Shown: positions 34,476 to 47,061, counted from the stretch's first letter. The stretch is 64,000 nt of DNA from Zanthoxylum bungeanum (GCA_019454045.1 SKCR01038133.1:92597-156596); one strand, 5' to 3'. Notes: generated by a model not told the origin, from the sequence alone. Made by a program: numbers and translations.

Positions 34476-35254
34476 TTTTTGTTCTCTTTTTGTGTATATG
34501 TGAAGTGTTTTTTTTGTCTTGGGCGTGTATTAGAGAGAGTGGAGAGATGGTGTGGCTAGGTTAATGCATGTTTATATAGAAGAGAGCTAGGGTTTGCCCT
34601 TATCTCACAAGGAAGAAATCTAGTTTCCAAATTATGAGTCCTAAGGATGGTATACACAAGATTGAGGGGGACAAAATATTTAAATTAGGAAGTCAACTAT
34701 TTTAAATTGGTAGATGTCTTATTAGATTAGGAAGTCAAATATTTGATTGGTTTTAATTGGTTAGGATTGATTTTAATTAGGCATATCTTCTTTTTAATTA
34801 GTATGTGATTTGTTTAGTTAGGAAGTTAATATATTTGATTTATCTTCATTAGGTATGATTATATTTTGTGTTTTATTTAATTGGTAAATGGTTTAAATAT
34901 TTTATTTAATATTTAATGTTTAATTTAATTAAATTGGGATGTGTTTTATGGGCTTTGGGGAGCTAATTGGGCTGGGGTGCGAGGGTGGTAGCAACAAAAC
35001 CAGAAACACCGACGCCGTTCGAACGCCAATTCGAACGCTACACGAACGTCCGCAATCTGCCTGACGTTCGAACGAAGTAACGAACGCAGCACTAACGAAG
35101 ACAGTGAGCTTGTGAAATGGACTTGATGACGTACTTATTTCGAATTTCCCCTTCCGACCTCCGTTTCCCGCAATATTCTTAGCTAAAAAGGTAGTGCCTC
35201 CAACTGAAACTCATCATCGGGTTTCACATGCTAAAATGCAATGCCTACAATACT

Positions 35255-37076
35255 CCTCCCGGTACTTCTCAGTACAATGGAGTGTTAGAGAGGAGAAATC
35301 AGACTTTATTAGATATGGTCTGATCGATGTTGAGTTATACAGATTTACCCTATTACTTATGGGGTTATGCTCTTTTAACTGCCGCACATCTTTTGAACAA
35401 GATTCCTTCCAAGGCTGTTCCGTAGGTCACAAAGGGTATCTAGACCTCATAAACGCTTGTATTTGATACAAGAAAAGAGTCTTGATGTTCTCTTAGTTGA
35501 AGAGACTGACCCTTTTACCTATAGAGAATCGATGTTGGACATCGACTCCGTGAAGTGGCAAGACGTCATGAAATCCGAGATTGACTCTATGCATGAGAAT
35601 TAAGTTTGGAACTTGGTTCTGTTTCCCGAAGGAATTGTTCCTATCGGTTGTAAATGGATTTACAAGAGGAAGCGAGGGCCCGATGGAAAGGTTGAAACCA
35701 TTAAGGCCCGACTGGTAGCTAAAGTTACTCGCAGCGATCTGGTGTCGACTATGATGAAACTTTTTCTCCAGTTGCTATGCTAAAGTCTATCAGGATTTTA
35801 TTGTCAATTGCCGCATATCATGATTATGAGATTTGGCAAATGGATGTCAAAACGACTTTTCTAAATGGATTTCTTGATGAAGAAATCTATATGGAATAGC
35901 CGGAGGGTTTTGCATCCGACGAGAACTCGGGCATGATATACAAGCTGAAAAAGTCCATTTATGGACTTAAACAGGCTTCACGAAGTTAGAATCTTTGATT
36001 CGACGAGATAATCAAATGTCTGATTTTCTCAAGAATTCGGAAGAATCTTGTGTGTATCAGAAGGCCAGTGGGAGTATGGTGGTATTTTTAATTCTCTATG
36101 TTGATGACATCCTTATCATTAGGAATGATATTGAGATGATGCAAGACGTCAAAGCTTACCTCTGTAAGAATTTCTCCATGAAGGACCTAGGTGAAACTTC
36201 TTATGTCTTAGGCATAAAACTCTATAGAGATAGAGAAATGAAGCTTATTGGGTTATCCCAATCTACGTACATATATAAGATCTTAGAACGGTATAATTTT
36301 GGTAACTGTAAGACAACAAACATACCGTTCAGACATGGCTTACATCTTTCGAAGAAAATGTGTCCGCAAACAGAAGATGAGAAAATTAGAATGTCTAATC
36401 AACCTTATGCTTCGTGTTTGGGCAGCATTATGTATGCCATGTTATGTACAAGGCCTGATATCAGCTTCGCAGTTAGTGTCACGAGCAGATATCAGTCCAA
36501 TCCAGGAAATGACCATTGGATGGCCATTAAACATATCCTAAAGTATCTTAAAGGTACTAAGGATAAGTTTATAATTTATGGAGGAAACTAACTGCAAGTT
36601 AATGGGTATACGAATTCCGATTTCTAATCGGATCCTGATGATAGAAAGTCTACATCAGGATTTGTGTTTACCCTTAACAGTGGTGCAGTTTATTGGAAGA
36701 GTTCCAAACATGGGTCGACAGCTGATTCCACCACAGAGGCAGAATATATTGCAGCTTCTGAAGCTGCAAAGAAGCTGTTTGGGTTAGGAAATTTATCACA
36801 GAATTTGGAGTAGTCCCAAGTATCGAGAATCTGATTCCGTTATACTGTGATAATATTGGAGCCATTACGCAAGCAAAAGAACCAAGGGCGCATAAGAAGT
36901 CGAAGCATGTGGAATGAAAGTACCACATCATTCGAGAGATTGTGTTGCGAGGGGACATTGTTGTGTGTAAGGTACCAAGTGAAGATAATGTAGCAGACCC
37001 GCTTATGAAGGCCATACCTCCGAAGTTATTTGATAAATATATGGAGTCGATGGGTATTAGATACAATCGATATTGA
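35255..37076 (+). pseudogene. Copia B pol, second part: integrase end, reverse transcriptase, RNase H
   Basis: Resumes at the far side of the nested LTR with the third integrase catalytic residue in NGVLERRN. Reverse transcriptase follows: KTTFLNGFLDEEIYME, then TAG at 35897, then the catalytic YVDD at 36097-36108 within the longest frame (35995-36591). RNase H follows, with a stop at 36625, the TTEAEY motif near 36735 and another stop at 36915. The end is the TGA at 37074-37076. Several frameshifts are also needed, so it is inactive. Confidence 0.9.
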
Positions 37077-37098
37077 CACTAGAACAAATGAGAGATTT

Positions 37099-39487
37099 TG
37101 TTAGGGTTGATGCTCTGAGCACCAATATTATTATGCATTTCCTTGTAAATACTAATGTAATGTTTTATTATGAATAAAATGAATAGTTTCTTTTTATATA
37201 GCTCTTCTTTAAAATGGTAAAGACGTAACCGACCTTAGAATGATTAGTTATGATACTGTTGCAAAAGCGTCGCAACTGACATTGAGTTGTATCATGACGT
37301 TGTCATTCTTAGAATGTTCTTAGTCAAGGTTTACATTACTTGGTCAGTAAAGTAAACCCATTGAGACTGGTACATGTCGTATATTGGAATCTTGGATTCC
37401 GATGGTTTCTCAGTGAACCATGAGTCTTGGAGTCTCGTATAGACGTGTAGGTATTTATAGCGGATAAACACTGAACGACTCACCGAAGATTCTTAATGGA
37501 TGTACACCAATGTCAATAAGAATCTTCTCGGGTTGAGTGAGCATAGTGATTCTTTGACTTGAGATTCCACTGTGGATATCTGAGTTATCCTCCACACTTA
37601 GATGGCAGTCACGTCACCGATATATTTAGATCAGACCTCCGCATGTTCGTTGGGTGTGGACTGATGCTCAGGATATCCTCTGTGTTTCAAGATAGGATCC
37701 GGCAGCTCTGTGTACAGAGCATAAGTATTCAATATGGAATTAGCAATATGTTAAAACCATGGGCCCGTGGTACACTATAAAAATTAGTTTTAAGTGTTAT
37801 TTGAGGGATTTCTAATAGAAACGTCGACGTGATTATATCTATAGAGATTTGACGTTTGTATCTGTATCTCTGGATTAATCCAGATACATGTGACAGATGG
37901 ATTATATGTATGCAATGACCTCGACCTGTATGATTTAGTGAGTTTATCCGTGTTCGTCATAATTTGCGGGTGTGTGAATTATGGACACAAAATTTGATTT
38001 CGTGACGGATATGTCTGAATCTAGAGAGTCTCACTAATGAAATTTACTCGTAGAGCACTAGGGCAACTGTTATGAATAATACTGATTATTTATAACTCGT
38101 TTAATGGTTAAACAAAAAATACATGCAATCAGGATCTAACGGTCATTTCCGAATTAATGTGTATTTGTATTTAATATTTGATATTATTAAATACACATGA
38201 ATTAAATATCAATTTGTGATATTTATAATTATATCATGTATATATGTATTTGAGATATTTAATGTAAATATAATACATATATTTAAGATATTTATATTTA
38301 TTAATTAATTATTTAATTGTTAAATAATTAAATTAATTTATAAAATAAATATCTTTATGTAATAATTAAGTTGGAAATGGCAAATTATCATTGGAACACA
38401 TTTTTGTTCACTTTAATTTGGATAATGTGTTATCATTAATTTGTTAAATGTGGACCAATTATAATGATACAAAAATAAACAATTGTTGCTTTATTTTTCA
38501 TGGTAAAATTGGCAATGCCAGGAAAATCAACAAAATTGGTTTTGTTTCAATTTTTCTAACACTTACACAACTTCAACAAAAATTAACAAATGAGAGTTGA
38601 GAGCATTTTGGTGAGAAAGAAAAAGAAACAAAGCAAAATTGGGTTTTGTAAGTATTTTCATTTCTTCTATAACATGAAAAATGTTTCAATAATTCTTAGC
38701 TTCAGTTGTGTTGTTAAGATCATGCATCTACTCTTTTAGTTTGTAATTAGATTTGTTGGAAGCTTGTTGGATGTGTTCATGCATGTATAATTAATTTATT
38801 AGCTTATTAATGTAATTAAGCTTAATAAATTAATTAAAAAGAAAATTAAAATTGTCATTCTAGAGTTAATTAGCCATTCATAATTAGCCTAGAATTGTTC
38901 TTGATTAATTTCATAATTGTGAGATTTAATTGGTGTGGTAATTTGAAGATTAAAGTATTGAATTTTATTAATTTAATGTAAATTGCCCAATTTGAGTGAT
39001 TTGTGCCACTCAAATTTTGGGACTTTTCATATATATGTTATAATTTGATGTATATTTGATGTGTGTCAAATTTGAGATTAATTGGATTTGATCTTGATGT
39101 GTTTTGAACGAATTGGGCCAAATTGTAATTAATTAAAATTCTGGGCTGCTTCATAAATTCTGGAAAAATTCTGGGTAGTTTGCGCAATTCTTGAAAATTT
39201 TCTGGTTTTGTTGTAAAATTGTAAAAATTATTTTGGGATTGATTTGGAATCAATTAAATATGTAATTGACATATTTAAAACTAAAATAATTAATTTGCAA
39301 AAGTTTGGGGTAATTTTATAATTAAAAGAAATATAATTTCTTAGGTTATAATTTCATAATTTAAGTATTGGTTAATTAAATAAATAAGTTTATTTAATTG
39401 TTTCAAAAAAAAAAAAATTGAAATCGGAAAAATCGTTTTTCCGCGTTCCGCTACACTAACCCTGTAATTCCTTATAAAAACCCAACA
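37099..39487 (+). repeat. Copia B 3' LTR
   Basis: Preceded by the purine-rich AACAAATGAGAGATTT. Hairpins are at 37402-37421 (ATGGTT/AACCAT), 37422-37436 and 37450-37470. A poly(A) run near 39405-39416 is absent from the 5' LTR. Confidence 0.93.
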
Positions 39488-39492
39488 TTTAT

Positions 39493-39984
39493 ATGGCCGA
39501 AAATGAATAGGGTTGTTGGGGTTTTGATTGTGTTTTTTCGGTGATGATATAACTTATGTGAGCTTGTCTTTAGTGTAAGGATTGATTTTGTGTTTGAAAA
39601 TGTAGCATGAATTTTTTTTTTTAAAAAAACTCACAAATATAGAAAGGGTGTTGTTGTGTTGTATAGTGTTAAACGTGAAATAAATATGTTATGTGGTGAT
39701 GATGAACATGTGTGTGTCTGTGTGTTGTGGCCAAGAGAATGATGTTGGGTTATGTTGAGCATGATAATGGCCATGTAGGCCAAATGGTATGTGTTTGATT
39801 AATGTTGTAGTGATAAACCTTGGTATTTGGTAGGGGTGGCAGTTTGGCCCGAAGCCCGGCCCGGGGTGGAAAAGCCGGGCGGGGCCTTAAAAAAGCCCGG
39901 CTCGGGCTCGGGCTTTCCAATTTTGACTCAGGCCCGGCCCGGCCCTGGCCAAAATAAATAAAAAAACATATAATAATATATAAT

Positions 39985-40017
<33 letters not shown>

Positions 40018-41800
40018 TATAATATGTTTGTATCATTTTTATTTTTTTTTAGCATTTAATTGTTAATTTATCAATGAAACTTGTGATTTATTTATAAATG
40101 TCTTTGTATATAGTGTAAATGTATTTTAATTTATATTTATTTAATTTTTTAAATTTTTTTTTAAAATTCGGGCCCAAAAAAAGCCGGGCCGGGCTTTTTT
40201 TTTGTTGGCCGGGCTCGGGCCCGGCCCCGCGTTGCCACCCCTAGTATTTGGATGCGTTTTAATGCATGAAAAGTATGAAAACAAAGTATGACTATGCATG
40301 GTTAAGTTGGCTAAGTAGAGATGAGTATAGAGCAGTGAGTTAAGCGTTGTAAGGTGAGTATTTTCAGTGACAGTTAAATCTGGACAGGTAGTGGAGTTTT
40401 GCTTATAAGTTGAATTTTAGATGTCCTTTTTACGAGCCGTAAAATTCTATGTAACATAAACACATAAGAGAGTAACATATCGGCTTGACATGATTTCAGA
40501 TCGAATTTTTGAAGTTAGCCGCTCTGCAGTTCATTATATCCAGTCTTTTGTCCGACAGCCCCTAAAGTTTGGTTTATAACTCGCGTTTCATTAATAAAAA
40601 TCGAAATTCATAAAAATCGACATCAACTAGGCACACTAAGGTCTATTCTATTAAAATTTCAGCCCATGATTCATTCACGATTAATTACTGTGAATTTTCA
40701 AAATTAGCCATTGAGCAACGAATATTTCAACGATAAAGTAAAGTCTAATTTTACAATTACGGTTTACATATATATATTTCATAATTATGATTTTGTACAT
40801 GGTTTCTGATTGTGATACAAGAACATGTTTCATGATTATGCGTTAAGTTGTAAACTTTAAGTTTATGTTTCACGTTATGTATATTCAAGTTATGAGTATT
40901 ATATCTGTGATTTTTACTACGATTTATGGTCATGTCTCTAGTTGATGATTTTAGTTCATGTATCCAATTTATGCTTTCAGCTCACGTCTCAGTTCATGCT
41001 ATTTGTTTAGTTTACAAAAATAAGTATCACATTCATGATAAAGCTCATCTATGTCTTTAGTTCAAATACATGCAAGTCCATTAGCTGACGTTCACGATAA
41101 GATTTCAAGCCTATGCATTATAGAACAATAATCACGTTTAGGTAGGTAGATGACTACATGATTTATAAAAGTCTTAGATTAGATCCAAACCACTAAGGGA
41201 TTAGGTAGGCCATAGCCACGGGTTTGAGTAATTTGGTATAACAGTGTACAAGTTTCACGTTATGGAAGGTAAAATTCAGCTAGAATCATATCCTCAGATG
41301 TCTCTTTGTCAAGTTTAAAATATGTCACATCAAAGCATGAGCAGTAGGGTCAGTAAAGTAGCTTAAGTCAAACATTCATGTTACGTTTCCACATCATGCT
41401 CTCATGTAACGGTCCATGTTATACCTTCGAGTTACATTTTCATGCCTATAAGACATGTTATGTCGTGGGTTATACTTACATGTTCATGAAACGTCACATT
41501 TTTTATGTTTACATTTGTGTTAAACAATTAGGACATATTATCGGATTTACAGTGCAGTTCATAAGTACAGTCATAGTTTCTGTTTATGTTTGCATGATAT
41601 AGTTCTCAAGATATGGTTTAGATTGCAAGACATGCATATGTTTTCAGATCATGTCCACGTTGTCAGATCATTTTAGTGTTTTCATGACTATATTTTTATG
41701 ATTATATTTATAGTTATGTTTTCATGTTTTGATTTTACATATCAGGTTTCAGTGCATGTGTCATGCTTGTATATTTTCATCTGACATTAGCACGTTTTTC
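39493..41800 (+). mobile_element. Right part of the plus-strand gypsy-type LTR
   Basis: Continues 24079-24867 after the nested elements. Shared phrases with the 55-kb LTR include TATGGCCGAA and CCA.GGGTTTG.GTA.TTTGGT.TAACA. From about 40790 it is full of ATGTTT/CATGTTA words typical of this LTR family. It carries a hAT-type MITE (39831-40243). The right end is unclear. Confidence 0.55.
39831..40243. mobile_element. hAT-type MITE with perfect 8-bp target duplication
   Basis: Terminal inverted repeats TAGGGGTGGCA / TTGCCACCCCTA, flanked by GTATTTGG at 39823-39830 and 40244-40251. Arms are very GC-rich (runs of GCCCGGCCCGG) around an AT-rich centre with a long (TA)n tract, so the element can fold back on itself. 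It is non-coding and would depend on a hAT transposase elsewhere. Confidence 0.93.
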
Positions 41801-41819
41801 CAAGGTCCATCTTCCCACG

Positions 41820-42000
41820 TAGTTCGTTGGTCAAACCAATGATTCTCTTCTCAAAGTAATAAAGAGTTCTTTTTCGACGTCTAGGTATGAATTATCCTTT
41901 CGAGTAGAAAGTACTAGCTTGGGCATCCATTTTCGATCTTTATCTCTAGATGGTTAAATCCTTAGATGAAGAACATCTCGTTCTGATACCAATTGAAATT
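41820..42000 (-). other. Possible leader and primer site of a minus-strand LTR element
   Basis: On the minus strand TGGTATCAGA (41991-41982) resembles an initiator-Met primer site. It is preceded two bases upstream by a CA that could end an LTR, and followed by a leader and a short ATG frame (MDAQASTFYSKG). No matching LTR pair was found. Confidence 0.35.
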
Positions 42001-42984
42001 CCCTAGGTATATGGCCTAAATAACCCAAAAGGATGAGTGAATTAGGAATTAAAAATTAAAGGATTTAAATAACCTCAATTTTACAATTTAAATCTAACAC
42101 TAACAAACTTAATTTAACACTTTAAATACTTAAATCCTGATTTCATCTACAAACACTGCAATCTCAAATATATGATGTTCTAATGAATATCCAATATCAT
42201 TTAATTTTAGCACATGTCCCAAAATCTCAATAATAAACAATTTGAATAAATTTAGTCAATGTCAATAAAAAGGTACCATATTTTATGGGATCAGAATTTC
42301 ATAATTGGACCACCCTAACCTAGGGAAGATAACATATCAATCAAGAAGATATAAACGAGACAAAATCAATTAGAATGTCATTAACACTATCGAAAAATAT
42401 CCCAAAAGAACAAACAAATCTCAGCATCAAGATGCAAATACTTGTAAGATAAGTTATGAAACAAAATATCTTTGTCTCTCTCTAACCTGGCTCTCGTTAT
42501 TTCAAGTGTGAAGAATGCAGGTCAATGTGATGCTGCCCGATTTGAAGCCTACTTCAATGAAATATAAAGATATTTAACTCAAAACAGAAACTTACCCTTC
42601 AATGAAATTTTCATTCACACATGCATGAGCATTAACACTACGGCATCAACAAATAAAGATTCGTTCGAAACCCTAACCCTCTACACTTTTATACCTGCCG
42701 TACAATCCTATCGACGGTGTGAGTTCAAAAGATTGGGAAAGGATGAAAACTAAAATCTCTTTAGACATTCGAAGAGGCACGGATTATGGCGCACCAAATA
42801 CAGAAAAGATGCAACAGAGATCAGCAAACACAAGAACCAACTTCAACCCATAAACCGTAATCAGTTACAAGAACCTCATCTCTCTGTATAAGTAGTAATA
42901 GACATACTGGGTTTCACCAAGTTCAATATAATATTTTCGCTTACTAATACGCAACTTAGAGTGTTTGACGAGCAGAGAGCTTCA
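42001..42984. other. 3' flank of the PUX4-like gene, no other gene seen
   Basis: AT-rich DNA; the right end probably includes the 3' UTR of the minus-strand UBX gene. No repeat or frame that I can support. Confidence 0.5.
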
Positions 42985-45900
42985 TTAGAATTTCTGTATA
43001 ACAACCGAATTGGCCAGGCCTGCCTGCTCTATGGTCTGACTTCGATCATCGAGAACTTTTGGAGGAAATCCCATCATCTGCAGCTGATAGTTCCTTCCAG
43101 CCCCAGTTCTTGAGGCATCAATGAAGGCATGAATGTCGTTGATTGTATGGTGGAGATTGAAGTGAGCTATCAAGCGGGTTCCATCTGTCAACCTGATCTG
43201 GATTGACGTCGTTGGCAACTTATCATCAACAACCAGGCCCTCAGAAGAGGTTGGAGCAGTATTGACTGGAATGGAGTCAACAGTTGGTTCAGAAGGTGCT
43301 GCAGTACTACTGCTTCCCAATGTTCTTCCAACGCCCTGAAATGGAACGTGGCTTTTTTCTGGTTCCTGCAAGCAAATAAGCATTAAAAGGACGGTGAAGT
43401 TCATTTCCTCCAACAAGATGCATATAACATCAAAACAAGATGTATCGCCACAGGTCAACAGAAAAAATAAAGTTGGTCAAAAGCAATGAATTTATACTTA
43501 CAGGGCACTTCACATCCCTCCTTATAAGATTGACATGAACTGCGGACCTTTTATCAGCAGGCTCAAGCTCTTTTGGACACTCAGACTTTTTGATGCTCTG
43601 CAAATGGATGTAACCACCTCATAAGCACAATATCAACAATAAATCTCAATTAATATTCTGAAAACCAAACACAAAAGAATCCAACATGTCCGGATAATGA
43701 GTCACACTCCCTCGTGATAAGAAATTTTGATTATCTGCAGAAAGATAGAAACCAGACATCGACAAAGTACAACAAGACTATAATTTCTCTCCCCTTTTCT
43801 ATTTTATTTCAGCATATAGCAATGAGACATTATTGCTATTACCTCTAAGAAAGATGCATTTTCAGGATCATCCAACCTCCTCAGAGGGCCATCATTAACA
43901 GTGAAACCATTGGTCCAGAAAACAATGTTATGAACAACGGGCTCAGGCTGCTGAGGTGCCGATGGTACAGTTTCCCCTGAGAGTAATCTACCAGTTCCAG
44001 TAAAGCTTCTTGAGCTTGAAGATGGACGAAGATGCTCAAGAGGCCCTTCTACAGCTCCCAGTTCCTTAGCTTGATTGAAAATTGCATCCACATCGCTAGG
44101 ATTACCCTTTGAAGGATCTTGGACAAGCATACCACTGCAGATTAATAATCACAAACATCAACCCTACATAAGCAACCTAAAATATATAAAAGCATACAGT
44201 TAAACCAGGCAACCAAATAAATGAGAAAACCCACCCAACTAAGCACAACGCTGCAACCAACATTTACACAAGAAACACGTTCCAGTAACACAGAGAATAT
44301 ACAATTGTTATTCACATTAAGAACTAAAATTCATAGTGGAAGCATCATGACCATGGTAGGTTCATGTTTTGGTTTTTAGCATTTGAATTGTATCCAAATC
44401 ACCGCTTCTTCTATTTTAATTTAGGAATTAGTCTACTAAATAGCATCTTGTTTGAGTCCCATGAAACTGCAAAAATTTATACATGATGTTTGATAATGTT
44501 TAGGAAATAAAATAATATCTCTTTATTATGGAAACGATATCTAAGATTTCAATTATAATTATTGCAATATTATTTTCCATTAGCAGTATTATTTCTTTCT
44601 TATTTTAGTTTGATATATTGCCTATATAAATGTCCCTACCATTATAAATATAATATAGAGTGAATTCAAAACTTTCTTTCATTATCTAATATGGTATCAG
44701 ATATTAGGTTACGACTTTTCTAGTTTCACTCTAATTCTAGTTCACTCTCAGATTCTCATCAGCGCGTGGGGAATCATGGCTATCATCATTGCATAACCCT
44801 CACGCGCCACCTTACCCACCGTCTTGTCCGTAATTTAAAAAAAAAAAAACACACGGCCAAACCCAAATCATCATCAATCGCCGCCACTCTACACTAAATC
44901 CAACACTAACTCTTCCAATTCCAATCCTGAAGCATTCAACCTCATCAACCAAATAATTAAATCGTAAACAACAAGTACTAGTGCCTCGTCACTTTCTCTT
45001 TCATCCTCCTCTTCTTTCATTATTCAATTGACCAACTCTCTCATGAATCTCATAGGAACCAAACCAACAATAACAATAATAGCGTCTTTGCTTTCGGTTA
45101 TTGTATCACTCTGCATCGTCTTATGTTATGCAGGGCAGGCCAAGGCTGGTCGGTCTTTAACACATTGGTGAAACCAATTGTGGCATTGACAACATTGTTA
45201 GTAGTCGCAGTTCGTGCCACCATGGTCACATGGATCACAATCTTGGTGCATCTAGCCTTAATTGGCGACCACTTCTTGTTCAACGATGAAAGAAGATCAC
45301 TATAGATGTTGCATTGTTCTTGTTAAGGAAATCATATCTTCATAGTATGGAAACGATCCTAAGATTCTGATCTTGTTATGGGGTTCCATCATAAGGCCAC
45401 ATCCTCTTTCAAATGCCTTGGACACCCTATTTTATTGTTGGTTGATCAATTCTTCTTTTTTCTTTTGGCTTCGGCTCTCCTTTCGGGCTTCGGCTTCCTT
45501 TTGGGTTTCGACTCTTTCGAGCTTCAACTTTCTTTCAGGCTTCGGCTCTCTTTCGAGCTTCGGCTCCTTTCAGGCTTCAGCTCCTTTCGGGCTTTCGCTC
45601 CTCTTTCGGGCTTCTAATCTCTTTTCGGGCTTCGGCTCTCCTTGGGTTTCGGCTCCATTCAGGTTTCAGCTCCCACTTGGGCTTCGACTTCCCCTTCGGG
45701 CTTCGTAGGTTAAAGCTCATCAATTATCTCCAAGGTTGAAGACTCTGATCTCCGATTTCAAGATGCAACCTCAAGCTTATTCCTTCGTCACCGGCTTGAG
45801 CTTGAGGGGTGTTAAGGAAATAATATCACTTTACTATGGAAACGATTTCTAAGATTTCGATTATAATTATTTCAATATTATTTTTCATTATTAGTATTAT

Positions 45901-46548
45901 TTCTTTCCTATTTAGTTTGATATTTTGCCTATATAAAGGTCTATACCATTATAAATACTATATAGAACGAATTCAAGACTTTCTTTCATCATCAAACAGA
46001 TAGTAAGAAAATGTCAAAAGCAGTTAGGAACTTCCATGAACAGTAAAATTGATCAGCAAAATAAGATTTTAGTACCACCTATAACTCAAAAGGGTTTCTG
46101 GTTTGAATCTTTGCCATTCCAAATTACCAATTAAATTTTCTACAAGATCATATCCTAACACTAGGTTTCTTCCAAATCAAACTAGCACAAAATCTTATCC
46201 TACCGCAGCTCACAAAATGATAATTCATAAAGCTAAAAGAATTTACAAGAAAAAAATTTCATCATTTTCCATTAATAAAATTTTATATACTCAACCAAAC
46301 AGACTATTTACAGTACAAACAATCATTAAAAAATGACAATATTAATTCAATTGGGAAAATATCCGAAAAACAGCAAAAACGATTTAGAAAAATATGGACC
46401 TCTTCTCGCCACCAGTGTAGTATTCTTGAGGTGTATCATCGTCTGAGTCGGAATCGGGACCCGACCGCCGGTTCAGATCGGAGAGCGTGCGTATGCCGCC
46501 GGTTCGACTGCTTGATGGTTTTGCAGGTTTCTTGTCACGTGACGCCAT
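42985..46548 (-). CDS. PUX4: PUX4-like UBX/SEP-domain cofactor of CDC48 (4 exons, 305 aa)
   Basis: Exons on the minus strand: 46548-46400, 44134-43843, 43597-43502 and 43365-42985; all junctions are GT/AG and the sum is 918 bp with TAA. The N-terminus [11 protein letters not shown], then [14 protein letters not shown] with an acidic DSDSDDD patch, matches the PUX3/4/5 (p47) group. The SEP domain is about residues 117-178 ([21 protein letters not shown] across the exon 2/3 junction). [11 protein letters not shown] follows, then a C-terminal UBX domain (about 229-305) with GFPPK at the CDC48-binding loop and QTIEQAGL near the end. No UBA domain is present. From the family, such proteins bind the AAA ATPase CDC48/p97 and help target its substrates. 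PUX3/PUX5 are close alternatives for the exact orthologue. Intron 1 (2265 bp) holds a TRIM element. Confidence 0.93.
44497..45998 (+). mobile_element. TRIM-like non-autonomous LTR element in PUX4 intron 1
   Basis: LTRs of ~195 and 189 bp (44497-44691 and 45810-45998) share GGAAATAA...AATATC.CTTTA.TATGGAAACGAT and TTGCCTATATAAA. A primer site TGGTATCAGA starts at 44692 and a purine-rich TTGAGGGG precedes the second LTR. The flanks are GATAA (44492-44496) and GATAG (45999-46003). The internal 1.1 kb has no gag or pol. A third partial LTR-like piece lies at about 45325-45380. It is in the orientation opposite to the gene. Confidence 0.87.
45465..45710. repeat. Array of TTTCGGGCTTCGGCT-type repeats in the TRIM element
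   Basis: Twelve or more imperfect units of ~17-20 bp, each a variant of CTTCGGCTCTCTTTCGGG. The overlapping plus-strand open frames (45373-45708, 45378-45617) are periodic by-products. Confidence 0.8.
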
Positions 46549-46624
46549 TGATTGGTGGTCAATTCTTTTATGAAACTCGGAAAAAAAAAGAGATGATTAT
46601 TAGTTTTCTTAATGCTGGAATCCA

Positions 46625-46631
46625 TTATATA
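46625..46631 (-). promoter_or_regulatory. TATA box of the PUX4-like gene
   Basis: TATATAA on the minus strand, 77-83 bp upstream of the ATG at 46548, with a short leader between. Position fits a plant TATA promoter. Confidence 0.6.
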
Positions 46632-46649
46632 GGAAATGACGGCTTACGC

Positions 46650-47055
46650 TCTCTTTAGCGCGTGGATAAGTAGATGTTACTTTTTAGTGTGAAGATATTT
46701 TCTTGATGATATCAATAATAAAATTATTGCAGATTTTTAATTATAATATAATTATTACATTTAAGGGTTCATAATCATAATAAAGTCATTATTAATATCA
46801 TATATATATATATTTTTTTTATTAACAACATACCATCCTTCTAAAATACTGTAACAAAAATTAATAGACTATCAAATGCATATATTATATGTTTATTAAT
46901 TTGTAATATCATATCATTTATATGACTATTTATATGGGCTAATTTGGATATAATAATGAACTCAATATCAAACTTTTCATAATCTTTATAATGCGCGTTT
47001 AATTACATATAAATTATAGAGAAAATGATACCCAATTACTCTATTAATTCATATA
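46650..47055. other. Upstream region of the PUX4-like gene, no gene seen
   Basis: Very AT-rich, with an ATATATATATAT tract near 46800. No recognised element. Confidence 0.5.
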
Positions 47056-47061
47056 ATGTAG

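Larger units (their letters stand above)
31763..35249 (-). mobile_element. Nested solo LTR (3487 bp) inside Copia B integrase
   Basis: Ends TGTGGGAACACAG and GCATGCCTACA-type .CA, flanked by a perfect 5-bp duplication ATACT (31758-31762 and 35250-35254). It has no gag, pol or primer site, so it fits a solo LTR. Orientation is inferred as minus: a TATATAAA box near 34573 on that strand is followed by a CT-rich leader. It holds a GTTCGAACG-rich array, repeated ~130-bp blocks and a GGATTCGGCTATGG minisatellite. The long LTR suggests a gypsy (Tekay/del-like) source, which I cannot prove. Confidence 0.8.
26829..39487 (+). mobile_element. Copia B: LTR retrotransposon with nested solo LTR (12.7 kb)
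   Basis: LTRs of 2391 bp (26829-29219) and 2389 bp (37099-39487) start TGTTAGGGTTG and end ACCCAACA. The target duplication TTTAT is perfect (26824-26828 and 39488-39492). The internal order is gag, zinc knuckle, protease, integrase, reverse transcriptase, RNase H, which is Ty1/copia order. The coding region is broken by stops, frameshifts and a 3.5-kb nested insertion. Without that insert it would be ~9.2 kb. Confidence 0.95.

Noticed and set aside
34310..34564. Trp/Leu-rich open frame
   Set aside because: It is produced by the GGATTCGGCTATGG minisatellite in the nested LTR.
32521..35095. Heat-shock element in the GTTCGAACG motifs
   Set aside because: TTC and GAA blocks abut without the two-base spacing of the nTTCnnGAAn element.
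45373..45708. Phe/Ser/Ala-periodic open frames inside the PUX4 intron
   Set aside because: They follow the ~18-bp TTCGGGCT repeat and have no gag or pol features.
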